Shown in pieces: positions 36,701 to 46,660 of a stretch of 64,000 nucleotides of DNA; position 1 is the first letter of the stretch, and each line of letters starts with the position of its first letter. The translations under genes were made by a program, and so were the position numbers. The stretch spans positions 19,830,931-19,894,930 of the forward strand of contig NC_059372.1 in assembly GCF_019703515.2 (NCBI RefSeq). The letters are read 5' to 3'. The notes below the pieces were generated by a model, which had not been told where the DNA came from, searched no databases, and saw only the letters and a program-made list of their open reading frames with translations. Origin of the DNA: Myxocyprinus asiaticus. Taxonomy: Eukaryota > Chordata > Actinopteri > Cypriniformes > Catostomidae.

Positions 36701-39700
36701 TAAGCAATTTCAGAGCAAATATATTGAATATTGTAAGAGCATAATATAAGAGAATGTAAATGCAAGAGATTTGTTTAGCTATATCGCCCAGCCCAAATTG
36801 ACATTTCAAATTAAGAAATATTGTACAAATTTAAAAAGCTAACCAAAAGTAAAACTTCAACACCATGGATTCATGGACCTGTTGAATCTCTGGGAATTTA
36901 TCAGCACTCCTAGACTCACGTATATGTGGGCAGGGGGCTGAGAGAGGTCAGCATTCACAAAAGAGCAAAAGGAGAGTGAAAGCCCATTAGAGATGGTGGG
37001 AACAAAACCTAGAGCATTCTCCGTCCCCCCATTCCCCCACCATCCCTAAGATGCAGAGATTTCTTCATTGAACCTGATGGGAGTTCAACAAAGAATCCCC
37101 ACTCTCACTGCGGGACTGGCCATGACCCCCCAAGGAATAAAAATTTAACAGGGGCCAACAGTCCTGTTCTGCCATTTCCTCATCGGTGCCTGTCATCAAC
37201 TGCCAATGGCCCATTAATCTACAGGCTGTTTTAATGTGCTAATGGAGCACCGTTTTACGCACTGCATTTTGTGGACTCATCCCCACCTGAAGCAGCAAAA
37301 TTCATATTTGCTGAAATGTTTATCCAGCAGCATAATAGCAAATGCCACCTAATCCATTGCTAATACATCAATGCAAATTAAATGTAGCCTTCATATTAGG
37401 AATACAGACACCCTAAGAGCCTGCAGCAGGTCCAATTGGCTGTGCTAATTAAGTGAGCCGATTGATTTTCACCTGTAAATCATTTCTGGGCGCCAAAGAA
37501 AGCAGCTCAGAAACCCAATGAGGAGGTCAGCCCAATCAATGAGCATAAGACTAATAAGGAGACTCATTCAGACATGGAGTTGTGCAGCACCATAGAGCAG
37601 GAATAATTAGCACACAGGGAAATTCTACCACATAACTAGCAGTTATACACTCACCAAGCACTTTATTAGGAACACTATACTAATATTGGCTAGGGACTCC
37701 CTTTGCTCTCAAAACAGCCTCAATTCTTCATGGCATGGATTTCACAAGATGTTAGAGACATTCCTTTGAGATTCTGGTCCATGTTGACTTTATTGCATCA
37801 CCAAATTTCTGCAGCTTTGTCAGCTGCACAGTCATGTTGTGAATCTACCATTCTACCACATCCTAAAAGTGTTCTATTGGATTCAGATCCGGCGACAGGG
37901 AAGGCCACTGAAGAATGGCGAACTCATTGTCATGGTCATGAGACCAGTTTGAGAACTTTTTATTTGTGACATGGTGCATTATCATGCTGGAAGTAGCCAT
38001 TAGAAGATGGGTCAATTGTGGCCATGAAGGGATGCACATAGTCAGCAACAGGGTCAGAAATGAACTTTTTTGCCTACCAGCCAAGGTGGCTGGTAGATGA
38101 AAATATTCAGTCAATTCTTACTGGACAATTTTTTATTTACGAGTGGATTTTACAGACATAAGAGACAAATAAACAATACTATAAGCATGTTTAAAAGTGA
38201 ACTGCTTTAAAGAATTTTATCATTCTATTATTTATGAAATATTTAATTGCCTAATTTAATTTTAAGATTAATCACTTATTACAAAAGTAAATTTGTATTT
38301 TAAACTACATGTAGTCAGATGAACACCCAGTTAGTAACTCTCCACATAACACAGTAAAAGTTCTTGGTTTATTTGGAGTTAGTCAATTAATTCAGTCAGC
38401 TCCAACTGATTCAGTCTTTGATTCACTAAAAAGAACCGGCTCAAAAGAGTAATTTCTTTAGAAATCCAATTACACTGTCACTTATGTCTTGCGCTGTAGA
38501 TTAGGGCTGGGGGATAGGACGATGTAATCAGACATCGACAATGTCTTACAAAGATCCCGATGCCGATTGCGAACAGATTATGATCGACAATATCGGGAAT
38601 GGTAAAACCATGGATCTGAGAAGTCACCTAATATATTAAACAGTGGCCAGGGTGTGAAACTAGCACCCGCCACACACCAAATGTGACAAGGTTGAATCTA
38701 GTTCGCAAGTTCCTCATCCAAATGTATTTTATGCACTGGTAAATCTACCCACAACAGGCGGGCAACCTGTCTCGGAGTGACACATGACAAAAAATGCTGT
38801 TAGTCACAAAGACATGACCTTGAAGAAACACACTTTATTATATTTTTAAGAATAGACAAAAGAAAATCCATCAATGCTTGTGTCTGATTTGCTGTTTGTT
38901 CATAGGCATGACCACTTTGTTGTTTTATTGCTTTTTTTGTTTTGTTTAAAGTGCAACTTGAATTTAGAAATGTCTTGTGTATGTTTATCGTGTTTCAATA
39001 AATGAATAAAATTTTTAAAGCAAATACCCCCGCACAGTAGATACAGTAGCAGTATTGCTGCGGTGCTTAAAGGTAGTACAGGAAACGCTGTAAGTATTTT
39101 ATTCCGGTTTTCTGTCCAAATCGCCAGATGAATAAACGCTCAAGAACCCTAAATGAAACCGAACGTCATGAAAATGATTTGGTTTGTATTGTAATGCAAT
39201 CATTACCAGAGAATTTGTATGTGTGGTGTTGGGTAACTAAAATTTACTCGTACATCCACTGGAAATCCGAGAAAGGTCTTCCCTTCATTGCCTTCACCTT
39301 GCATTGTGCACTGCTAACAGTACCTGTCCACTGGTGCAGAAGAAATCCGTTCAGCCCTGCTCATTACGCCAAACAGCTGCCGCTTCGGGGCGAGTTTGTA
39401 ATATGCAAAGCCAGCGTGTGTATCGTCTACTATTAGCTTTAAGTCTAGAGCAATGATATGATGTTAAATGTGCGCTATAACAGTTGGGAAAATGCAAACA
39501 TCATTTTCAAATGCCCAGGTATACAAACAGTGTTGATTTATTTAACTTTTGCTTACCTAGCCACAGAGTTGTCACGATGAAAGTGTGCAATCATAATTTA
39601 AAATCTGGATTAAACAATGTGCACTGAATCCACCTTTGCTCACTAAGCGCCAGGGGACACACAGCGTTGAGACTATCGATGAGCAGTGGGACAGCTAATA

Positions 39701-42700
39701 AAAGTTGTTCTGTGTAAAAAAAAAAAAAAAAGTGACCTTTCTGACTGTAGGCCTAAAAAGCCCCATTGAGGACAAACCTGGAACATTATAAATTTATTTT
39801 ACATGCTTACACAAAGTGATAGAAACCAAAAAGCACCCACCAGAGTGGCCTGTGACGCTGTGAAATTCACTGGTCAAACAGAAAATTTACCCACTTTTGG
39901 TGCTTGGCGGGTGTTCATTTCAGACCCTGGTCAGCAACAATACTCAAATAGGCTGTGCCATTCAAGCGAAGATTGATTGGTATAAACGGACCCAAAGTGT
40001 GCAAGGATAACATTTCCCACACCATTACGCCACTGCCACTAGCCTGGACTGTTGACACATGGCAGGTTGGGTCCATGGATTCATGCTGTTGGTGCCAAAT
40101 TCTGACCCTACCATCTATGTTTCTCAGCAGAAATCGAGATTCATCAGACCAGGCTAAGGTTTTCCAGTCTTCAACAGTTTTGGTGAGCCTGTGCCCACTG
40201 CAGCCTCAACTTTCTGTTCTTGGCTGACAAAAATGGGACTTGATGTGGTCTTTGCCTCAAGGTTGATGTGTTGTGCATTTTGAGATGCTATTCTGCTCAT
40301 TATAATTGTACAGAGTGGTTATTGTAGTTGCCGTACCCTTTCTGTCAGCTCGAACCAGTCTGTCCATTCTCCGTTGACCTCTCTCATCAACAAGGCATTT
40401 CTGTCCGCAGAACTGTCACTCAGTGGATGTTTTGTGTTTTTGGCACCATTCGGAATAAACTCTAGAGACTGTTGTGTGAAAATCCCAGGAGATCAGCAGT
40501 TACAGAAATACTCAAACCAGCCCGTCTGGCACCAACAATTATGTCATGGTCGAAATCACCGAGATCACATTTTTCCCCATTCTGATGGTTGATGTGAACA
40601 TTAACTGAAGATTCTGACCCATATCTGCATGATTTTATGCATTGCACTGCTGCCACACGACTGGCTGATTAGATAATTGCATTAATAAGTAGGTGTACAT
40701 GTCCTAATAAAGTGCTCAGTGAGTATATTTGGAGCACAATATATTTGGAATGATTTTGCTGGCGATATAAAATCGAGCTCTATTATGAAATTAATATTGA
40801 GAATATTGTAGTGCTTTTTATTTGGCCATTACATTTTTCTTAAGACTTTGCAACTTACGAGTAAATGACAATGTTAAGATAAAGATGTTTTAATTGCATC
40901 TCCGATTTCAACTTTAAAGCAAACAAAGCATTAGAGTTGGCAAGTTATATTAATTTGCATGAATCAGTACAGTCTGTTTCAATTTTTTTACAGAAATGTC
41001 TGTTTCCATTTTTTTTTTTTTTTTTTTTTTTACAAACTACGTTTTAGTAAATATATGTAGGTAGGCCTAAATTTAGCTGTTTATTACTTTTATCAGCACA
41101 TATAAAAAAAAAAATATTAAAAATTCTAATTTACTGAAAAACAGTGTAGAAATGAAAAAACATTTTCAACTACATTTTTACATCCTGTATTTTTAATCTA
41201 GCTAATTGGCAACAATCAAAATTGTTGTTTGGTTAAAATGATTGTTATCTGAAAATAATTTCAGAAATAATACATAAAAATCAAGATGACTCAAAATCAA
41301 ATGTCTGAAAGGAGTATTTTAGCTATTTCACCCAGCCACAATAAAAAAAAAATAAGCCTATTTGTACTACTTCCTCCATTCTGTCACTGAAAATCTCTTT
41401 ATGCAAGCTGCAATTCCACAATAAAACCATAACCAAACAAAAGCACACGATTATGTATGCTATTCGAGAGCACTTTGGCTTGGAATAACTGTTTGGTTTG
41501 GTGACAACAAATATGTTGAAACAAGTAACAAGTAAGCTGTAAATATCGTTTTAATTCTAAAGGCCCAGCCACGTTTAACAGCTGACAAACGGATGAATCT
41601 CTGGTTTGCCCTTTTATCCTGTACAAACCCTCGCTCATCCCCTTAAACCGTATTCTGCCTCTCGGCTGGCTTTTTTCCAAGCAGACTAATCAGATCAAAA
41701 AGCATGAGTAAAAGGCTGAGATTTCTTAACAGGACATATTTCATTCAGCATTTTTAATATCTGTGCATAAAATCAGACTGATCCCACTTTATCTATCAGC
41801 TATAATTCACAGTCAGTGGGCAGACAAACGTTTGTGGGTGCTAATTATGATGCTGCCGTTGGCATGCGTTTAACATGCATCCAGAGTAGAGATGAGATTT
41901 ACTAAATCTGTCATTTACTACGGATTCAGATATGAGCAGTGTGGAGAAGACAAACACAGCACATTGTAATCAGGTCAAAAGGCTACAATGGGAAGCCGTA
42001 GGGAGATGTGAACCGCCTCAGAGCCCATGTACTCTCTCATTAGGAACTCCTGACTGCACAAGAGAGCTGATGGAAAGATAGGTACACTCATACGGAGCTC
42101 CTATAGATTAACAGAAAAGATTGAGGCACTAATACAGCTTAGGCATCACGTTTTTCCCACAAATGGCCCACTAAACACTTTTCTGTTAGAGACATTGATA
42201 TTGAAATCACATGCACATAAGCTTGGTGGCAAATTTATTATTTTTATAGGGTGTTTCCATTGCAAATTGGACATCTGTGGCAATTATTCTAATTTACATT
42301 TTCGTGCCGTGGCTCAGCATTTGCATAGATGATAATATTAGAATTTATATTCAATATTCAAATCAGTTCACTGTTCAGTGGTTTGTAAGTCAACATGACT
42401 GTATTGGCCCAGTAATTAAAAACTAGTCAGACTGCTGCTTTGACCAGAATGTAAAACAGCTATAATTTTAACATTTGTAACAACTGAAAGGAAAGTGACA
42501 GATATCTGACTCTACACAGTGTCAATATATAAAGAAAATGTCTGCACTAGAAAAGCATCAGTGAATATACATCTAATGTAGCTTCTTTCACAAACAACAC
42601 AGATGCAAAAGTAACACAATGACACTGAAAGCAGTGTCTAAATCACATGTAATGGTAATATATGGTATAAAAATGGATGGGGAAGGGACTGAACCAGTGC

Positions 42701-43713
42701 CCATATTGGCATTCTGCCCTCACCACACTAGCTCACTTCAGAGGTCATAAGAATATGCCAGTCCCCTAATAATGTACTACATCAAACCTTCTGTATTTTG
42801 ATGTAGTGTTCCGACTACACCACATTATGTTACGAAAGACATCACACACTATCCAACTTGCATAACATGGCCAACAAAATGTTACTGTCCTAAATTTTAT
42901 GGTGCCATTTTAATGTTAATCATCAGTTTAGTCTTACCTGATGTATCCCATAAACTCAGTTCTACACGCTGGTCGTCAAGCTCCAGACAGGCTGTGTAGT
43001 TCTCAAACACTGTGGGCACGTATGTCTGAAAGAGATGCAACATATCAAACTGATCAACAAGTATGTGGTGCTGCAAAGAAGACATAATAAAGAAACTGGG
43101 GTAGCACTTTATATTACAGTGTCCATGTTACACACATTACATGTATATACAATTAACTGCAAATTCAATTATTATTATTATTATGTTCAAAAGTGTTCAT
43201 TGTTACATGAACTCTAATGTAAAGTTTGTACATGTAAACAGTTCTTAAAATATTAATATTTTTTTTTATCTCAATACGATTTAATGTTTATTGCATAACA
43301 TTATTAGAACAAAATAATGGATAAAGAAACCTAATAGTCAGTTATGAACCTGTTACAAAGTAACATCAGTCCTACCATAAACTACAATTATAATTAATTT
43401 CATATAAAGAATATCATGAAGAAACTGTCGTTGAAATTCTCAACATGCCTAATGCATGAGAGCAAGGATTCAAAGCCATGTCTGTTTTTCTCTGTAAACC
43501 CTTTAACGTCAGGGAACAACCACTATCATTACAAAATAGCTTCAGCTGAGAGATACATTTCTTTAAAAGCATAAGATAAAACGTTTTACTGACCTCTGGA
43601 TAACAATCCTTCGCCAAGACCTGTAACATCGCAGTTTTCCCGCACTGAACATCCCCAACAAGCACCAGTTTACATCTGACCACCAGCGGCTGTGCATTTC
43701 TCCTGTCTTTCAT
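26472..43713 (-). CDS. rnd1: rnd1, Rho family GTPase 1 (complete, five coding exons)
   Basis: The exons 43713-43594, 43025-42938, 31353-31244, 31007-30873 and 26717-26472 join in phase to 232 codons, which is the length I recall for mammalian RND1. All introns are GT-AG. Residues 20-27 form the P-loop GDVQCGKT, 42-50 switch I, 67-71 DTSGS, 125-128 CKTD for guanine binding, and 229-232 a CSIM farnesylation box after a basic tail. Val22 replaces the Rac Gly12, and Ser69 and Ser71 replace the Rac Ala59 and Gln61. These are the Rnd changes that abolish GTP hydrolysis, so the protein should stay GTP-bound. Known family role: plasma-membrane antagonist of RhoA, acting through plexins and p190RhoGAP to loosen actin fibres and adhesion. 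The start is the MKDRR methionine, because no in-frame ATG lies between it and the predicted transcription start. The match favours Rnd1 over Rnd2 or Rnd3. Which teleost duplicate it is cannot be told. Confidence 0.96.
26881..27314. mobile_element. palindromic TTAA MITE, family 2
   Basis: AGGAATGTTCTGGTTTCAAT follows TTAA at 26877-26880, and the inverted arm ending AACTTGTATTGAAC lies before TTAA at 27315-27318. TTTTGACTCGTCCCTCC and its partner GGGACAAGTCAAAAC mark the inner arms. A T27 run lies in the loop. It is in rnd1 intron 4. Confidence 0.8.
27320..28220. other. rnd1 intron 4 sequence, no gene seen
   Basis: Contains a (CA)n microsatellite at 27743-27775. The short frames here show no similarity to known proteins. 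Confidence 0.5.
27743..27775. repeat. (CA)n microsatellite
   Basis: Sixteen uninterrupted CA units within rnd1 intron 4; a likely polymorphic marker. Confidence 0.97.
28225..28542. mobile_element. TTAA MITE family 1, right-half fragment
   Basis: GGGTGAGTAAATTATC and TTTTGGGTGAACTATTCC lie just before TTAA at 28543-28546. The left arm is not visible. The start is approximate, from AAAAGTATTGG near 28,245. Confidence 0.6.
29330..30530. repeat. local tandem duplication of an unidentified repeat
   Basis: Segment 29791-30069 is repeated at 30261-30525 with clear similarity (GAATTAATTGGCTTATATCTTC, GTCCCTAGATGATACGT, GATTCTAGCCCTTA), giving a period near 470 bp. Further left, ACATTACAAGAGCRA and ATCTAGTGRACAAAAT recur at about 29,340-29,417 and 29,565-29,641. 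The short clause TAGCGCCACCTTGTGG is also present. The family is not known to me, and there are no inverted ends and no protein. Confidence 0.5.
30873..31007 (-). CDS. rnd1: rnd1 coding exon 4
   Basis: Forty-five codons in phase 0 after a TTTGCAG acceptor and before a GTACAG donor. The exon encodes [13 protein letters not shown], then [11 protein letters not shown], which contains the guanine-specificity motif, and the Rho insert helix region. Only 236 bp of intron separate it from exon 3. Confidence 0.95.
31244..31353 (-). CDS. rnd1: rnd1 coding exon 3
   Basis: One hundred and ten bases after a TTTTTTTGCAG acceptor. The exon completes Gly70 and then encodes residues 71-106, beginning SPYYDN, where Ser71 replaces the catalytic glutamine of ordinary Rho GTPases. 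The donor is GTACAA, weaker than consensus. It lies 11.6 kb from exon 2 across an intron full of insertions. Confidence 0.95.
31712..31905 (+). mobile_element. tRNA-derived SINE
   Basis: Box A-like TGGCGTAGTGGA at 31722-31733 and box B-like GTTCAATCC at 31761 form an RNA polymerase III promoter. A body follows with CCTTGAGCAAAGCACTTAAC and a tail with AAGTCGCTTTGGATAAAATG, TCTGCCAAATGCATAAATG. The tail type is shared with L2-mobilised SINEs in carp-like fish. It sits in rnd1 intron 2, antisense to the gene. Confidence 0.85.
31930..32135. mobile_element. short TTAA MITE, family 1 type
   Basis: Flanked by TTAA at 31926-31929 and 32136-32139. The right arm is ATTTTCATTTTGGGTAAAC; the left arm is degraded. 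The inner pair ATGTTAGGTAGAATGACAG and CTAACATTCTGCCTAAAAT is still palindromic. Confidence 0.65.
32140..34002. other. rnd1 intron 2 sequence, no gene seen
   Basis: No recognised element except an A tract at about 33,935-33,957. The frame at 33114-32803 has no resemblance to known proteins. Confidence 0.5.
34008..34231 (+). mobile_element. solo LTR of a retrotransposon (Gypsy-like)
   Basis: The segment starts TGTGACAAGG and ends TTGTTACA, with a perfect 5-bp duplication CACAG at 34003-34007 and 34232-34236. It is GC-rich compared with its surroundings and contains a TATA-like GATAAAAGG near 34,080 and an ATTAAATAA polyadenylation-like signal near 34,165. No internal region or second LTR is nearby, so it is a recombination remnant. 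Assignment to Gypsy is from general resemblance only. It lies in rnd1 intron 2, antisense to the gene. Confidence 0.85.
34555..35248. mobile_element. Tc1-like non-autonomous element split by a TTAA MITE
   Basis: CACTATATGTCCAAATATTT at the left pairs with a right end whose complement reads CACTACATGGCCAAAAGTAT, both followed by GTGGACACC-type sequence. The left flank is TA; the right flank is CA, probably a mutated TA. A family-1 MITE occupies 34916-35165. Transposase remnants are too short to read. Confidence 0.8.
34916..35165. mobile_element. TTAA MITE family 1, nested
   Basis: ATGGAGTTCACCCAAAAATA after TTAA (34912-34915) and TTTTTGGTTGAATTATCCCT before TTAA (35166-35169). This short version is inserted inside the Tc1-like element, so it is younger than that element. 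Confidence 0.8.
35249..37648. other. rnd1 intron 2 sequence, possible conserved noncoding block
   Basis: No exon. A SINE-tail fragment lies at 36390-36450. From about 36,900 to 37,640 the sequence looks unique and carries ATGCAAAT (37371-37378), TAATTAA (37446-37452) and several other TAAT cores, as in developmental enhancers. Conservation could not be tested. Confidence 0.4.
36390..36450 (-). mobile_element. SINE/L2 tail fragment
   Basis: TTACATTTACATTTAGTCAT, then TTAGCAGACACTTATCCAAA and GCAACTTAAAAATGAGGA: the reverse complement form of the common SINE/L2 tail. Only the tail is present. Confidence 0.7.
37649..40723 (-). mobile_element. Tc1-like transposon interrupted by a hAT element
   Basis: The left end CACTCACCAAGCACTTTATT and right-end complement CTCACTGAGCACTTTATTAG are flanked by TA. 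Without the 1.9-kb insertion it would be about 1.2 kb. The transposase lies on the minus strand: an N-terminal helix-turn-helix part is readable near 40,580-40,470 ([18 protein letters not shown], then TADLLGFSH) and a catalytic-end part at about 37,930-37,860 ([10 protein letters not shown]). The middle is shifted and broken, so it is a pseudogene. Confidence 0.88.
38049..39929. mobile_element. hAT-type non-autonomous element inserted in the Tc1-like copy
   Basis: The ends CAGGGTCAGAAATGAAC and (complement) CAGGGTCTGAAATGAAC are flanked by a perfect 8-bp duplication GTCAGCAA (38041-38048 and 39930-39937). It is 1,881 bp with no transposase frame. A second end-like sequence CAGGGTGTGAAACTAGCACC starts near 38,650 inside it, suggesting a composite or an internal rearrangement. 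Confidence 0.9.
40726..42937. other. rnd1 intron 2, exon 2-proximal part, no gene seen
   Basis: A T tract lies at about 41,010-41,032, and the rest is AT-rich with no recognised elements. The part from 41,750 to 42,150 appears unique and contains TAATTATGA and ATTAGGAAC-type motifs, but no claim of function is made. Confidence 0.45.
42938..43025 (-). CDS. rnd1: rnd1 coding exon 2
   Basis: Eighty-eight bases from a CTTTCAG acceptor to a GTAAGA donor. It encodes switch I ([10 protein letters not shown]) and runs to the first base of Gly70 in the DTSG motif. It starts in phase 0 and leaves one base of a split glycine codon for exon 3. Intron 1 before it is 568 bp and holds no recognised element apart from ATT-rich sequence. 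Confidence 0.95.
43594..43713 (-). CDS. rnd1: rnd1 coding exon 1
   Basis: Forty codons from the ATG at 43713 to the GTCAGT donor at 43593-43588, ending in phase 0 after CYPE. The exon encodes the N-terminus, the first beta strand and the whole P-loop (GDVQCGKT). The ATG has A at -3, a good initiation context. The frame is open upstream to 43911, but that stretch contains the predicted TATA box and matches no Rho protein, so it is read as promoter and 5' UTR rather than an N-terminal extension. Confidence 0.95.
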
Positions 43714-43840
43714 TATTTTGCGATGTCTATTAACCAAACAAAACTCCAATAAAAACCGAAAACAGACTAAATACAAAGTGGAGGTCTTAAGACCGAACAA
43801 TCGTATCTGCGTAGTGTGAATTGCCCGCACCGCACCCGTG

Positions 43841-43852
43841 GGTTTATATATG
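43841..43852 (-). promoter_or_regulatory. rnd1 TATA box
   Basis: On the minus strand this reads CATATATAAACC, a strong TATA element about 130 bp upstream of the rnd1 ATG. Transcription would be expected to start 25-30 bp downstream, near 43,815, giving a 5' UTR of about 100 bases. It agrees with the choice of MKDRR as the start, because every upstream in-frame ATG would then be untranscribed. Confidence 0.6.
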
Positions 43853-43863
43853 CTGCGCCACAG

Positions 43864-43894
43864 CCAATCAGCTTGAGCGATGCTCATGACGTCG
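43864..43894. promoter_or_regulatory. NF-Y (CCAAT) and CRE-like sites upstream of the rnd1 TATA box
   Basis: AGCCAATCAG surrounds 43864-43868, an excellent NF-Y site lying in reverse relative to the gene. TGACGTCG lies at 43887-43894, one base from a full cAMP-response element. Both fall within about 50 bp upstream of the TATA box. The motifs are seen directly; that CREB/ATF or NF-Y binds there is inference. Confidence 0.45.
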
Positions 43895-44670
43895 CACATT
43901 CTTCCCTCCATCCTGCAACGTATTTTCCCGACGACTCAACTTTAGTGGGAAACTTTTGTCTTTCCCTGATTTAGTGGAAATCGGAAAAACCGGAATTATA
44001 AACGACCAAATATATTGTCAGTATACAGTATACTGACCAAAAGGGATTTATAGGCTTACAGTATATAACATGTGTGAATAGCATGTTAGGATAGTAATAA
44101 CTTAAAAGAATATAAACAACAGCAACAATAAAAAAAAATAAAAAAAATTAAACCATTTTATGTGAGATAGGTAAATCAGTACTTTTTTACCCTCAGAATC
44201 TCATTAGGCTACCTCCCATATGTGTGTAGTGTTGGCAGCTTTTCTGCATGTTCTGGCATCTGCTGGAGTAATTAATTAAATTGTTTTCACTGAGCGTTAA
44301 TGGCCACATATATGAGGTCTTTTTTTATTATTATTAAAAAAGAGAACATTAAAACTGCAATACATCTGTTTAGGCATGTTTGGTTTACTTTCAATTTTCA
44401 AGTCATATGATATTTTACTGTAATGCTATGTTTACTGTTGTGTTCTGCATGACTTATCATAAAATTTCCCTTGACTCAAACCATGAATGCTTGGTTGTAT
44501 ACAAGACTAACAGGCTATTATTGGACAAATTACACTTTGATCCCTGTCTGTGTTTGTTTTGGACACACCAAAGTTTATTTAATGACAAGTGTGAGGCCAC
44601 AAGTTTATTGGCCTGATGGGCAGCCCAAAATTTCAGCCCTGAGGGAGTATCAGAAGGTTATTGTGGCCTG
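43895..44670. other. rnd1 upstream flank, no gene seen
   Basis: AT-rich flank upstream of the rnd1 core promoter. No second gene in divergent orientation is visible. Confidence 0.5.
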
Positions 44671-44857
44671 TTTATTCTTCTTTAACCATTCTTTTGTAAA
44701 ATGACTTATGTGCTTGTGTTGCTGCATGACCCACTTTCTCTTGAGATTCAGTTCACGGACAGATGTCCTGACATTTTCCTTTAAAATTCGCTGGTATAAT
44801 TCAGAATTAATTGTTCCATCAATGATGGCAAGCCGTCCTGGCCCAGATGCAGCAAAA
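44671..44857 (-). mobile_element. internal Tc1 fragment, inverted near-identical copy of 47618-47804
   Basis: All 187 bases match the complement of 47618-47804 except one (A versus G). It encodes part of the transposase catalytic domain (FAASGPGRLAIIDGT to KEWLKKNK), including the same QQHKH in place of the usual QQD. It has no inverted repeats and no TA ends, and its boundaries are abrupt. Confidence 0.93.
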
Positions 44858-45104
44858 AAGCACACAAAGATTCAGACACTTTCAAGGTTTCCTTTGTATG
44901 TTAAACACCCCTGGGGGAGCAGGCTAAGAGGAATAGACCTTATGCAAACATTTGCCACCTCCCTTCCCCCTCTTACAAATTTGATTATTCTTCAACTGTA
45001 ATTAGATGGTCTAACTGCATATCACTGAATTGTTTCAGAAAAGCAATTTCATTATTTTTAAACATACTTATCCCACACATGCTTTTGTCTACGCTCATCT
45101 TTAA

Positions 45105-46242
45105 AGTGTTAGTTCACCCAAAAAAAAAAAAAAAAAAAATCTCTCATCATTTACTCACCCTCATGTCATCCCATATGTGTATGACTTTCTTTCTTCTGCT
45201 GAACACAAACAAAGATTTTTATTGGAATATCTCAGCTCAGTATGTCCATATGATGCCAGCGAATTGTGACCAAAATTTTGAAGCTCCAAAAAGCAGATAA
45301 AGGCAGCATAAACGTAATCCATAAGACTTCAGTGGTTTAATCCATGTCTCCTGAAGCGATCCAATCGGTTTTGGATGAGAACAAACCAAAATGTATCTCC
45401 TTTTTCATTATAAATCTTGAAATCAGCCATCTCCCAGGCGATCATGATTTCAAGCTCGATTACACTTCCTAGTGCTATCTAGCACCAGAACCCTTCTACA
45501 TAGGAAAGCCTACAAGCTTAGCCTAAAATAGCATAACGCGGCAGCCCCATAGACATTCTATGGGCAGTACACTGGTGAGGAGACAAGAGGGCGTTTTTTT
45601 TTTTTTTGTAATGGATGTCTATGGAGGAGATGCTTCATTACATTACGCTGAATAAACTGCTTTTGTGAGGAAACAGCTCATCATTTAATGAACTGACCGC
45701 CTATCCACTAATCTTCAACATGTTTTACACTATACAATGAACTATATGTGGAGTTTGCAACAGGTAGGTGTCAGTTTACAGCTGTCCCCATTCGTTTGTA
45801 TGGTATCTGCAAATGGTGACTTACTGTTGTAACACGCTAGCTGACCATTACACTCTTTCCAATGTTAAAAAAGCAGATGTTGTTATCTCTGTATAGAAGA
45901 TCTTTGCTAGTGCTCTGCGCATGTGTCATGCACTAGCAGTGTAATCAAGCTTGAAATCATGATCGTGCCTAGAAACTACAAGTTATACAGTGAAAAAGGG
46001 GTTAATCAATTAATTGCTTCAGAAGACATTGATTTAACCACTGGAGTCTTATGGATTACTTTTATGCTGGCTTTATATGCTTTTTGGAGATTCAAAGTTT
46101 GGTCACCATTCACTTGCATTGTATGGGTCTACAGAGCTGAGATATTCTTCTACACATCTTTATTTGTGTTCTGCAGAAGAAGGAAAGTTATACACATCTG
46201 GGATGGTGTGAGGGTGAATAAATGATAGAAAATGTTTTGTTT
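45105..46242. mobile_element. TTAA MITE family 1 with enlarged loop
   Basis: Flanked by TTAA at 45101-45104 and 46243-46246. The outer arms are AGTTCACCCAAAA and GGGTGAATAAATGATAG. The inner hairpin arms at about 45,438-45,476 and 45,928-45,967 (CGATCATGATTTCAAGCT and complement) enclose about 450 bp of unrelated sequence. The copy at 10.7 kb has the same arms almost abutting. Confidence 0.75.
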
Positions 46243-46660
46243 TTAATGTGGCTGGAAACCATTGGTATTACATTGTATGTAGTGCATTATAACCTACTGA
46301 ACCAGTCAGTGATGTCTTGGATGAGATTCATTTTATCTGCAGCAAGGGTGGAGACCACATGAAGTATGTATGAGAGAAGAATTCCCTTGCTGTAACAGCA
46401 GGGCTCAAAGCACAGGAAAGCAGGTGGAAATGAATAATCAACAGTTCCGTGTGTCACCACACAATCTGCTGCAGGAGACGCAGGAAGGAGGTATCAGGAG
46501 GTGGGAGATGGCTTCTGACTCCTCTTTAACCTCTCTGGTTCATGGTCAAGATCTTATGCAAATAGTTATGTAAGACAACGTATTGCCAAATTTCTGTTTA
46601 TTGTTTCACAGTACAATGAAAAAGTGGCACCTTTATTGTGCATATATAAATCTTATCATA

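Noticed and set aside
43714..43911. In-frame N-terminal extension of rnd1
   Set aside because: It spans the TATA box, has no Rho-family similarity and would need transcription from upstream of the core promoter.
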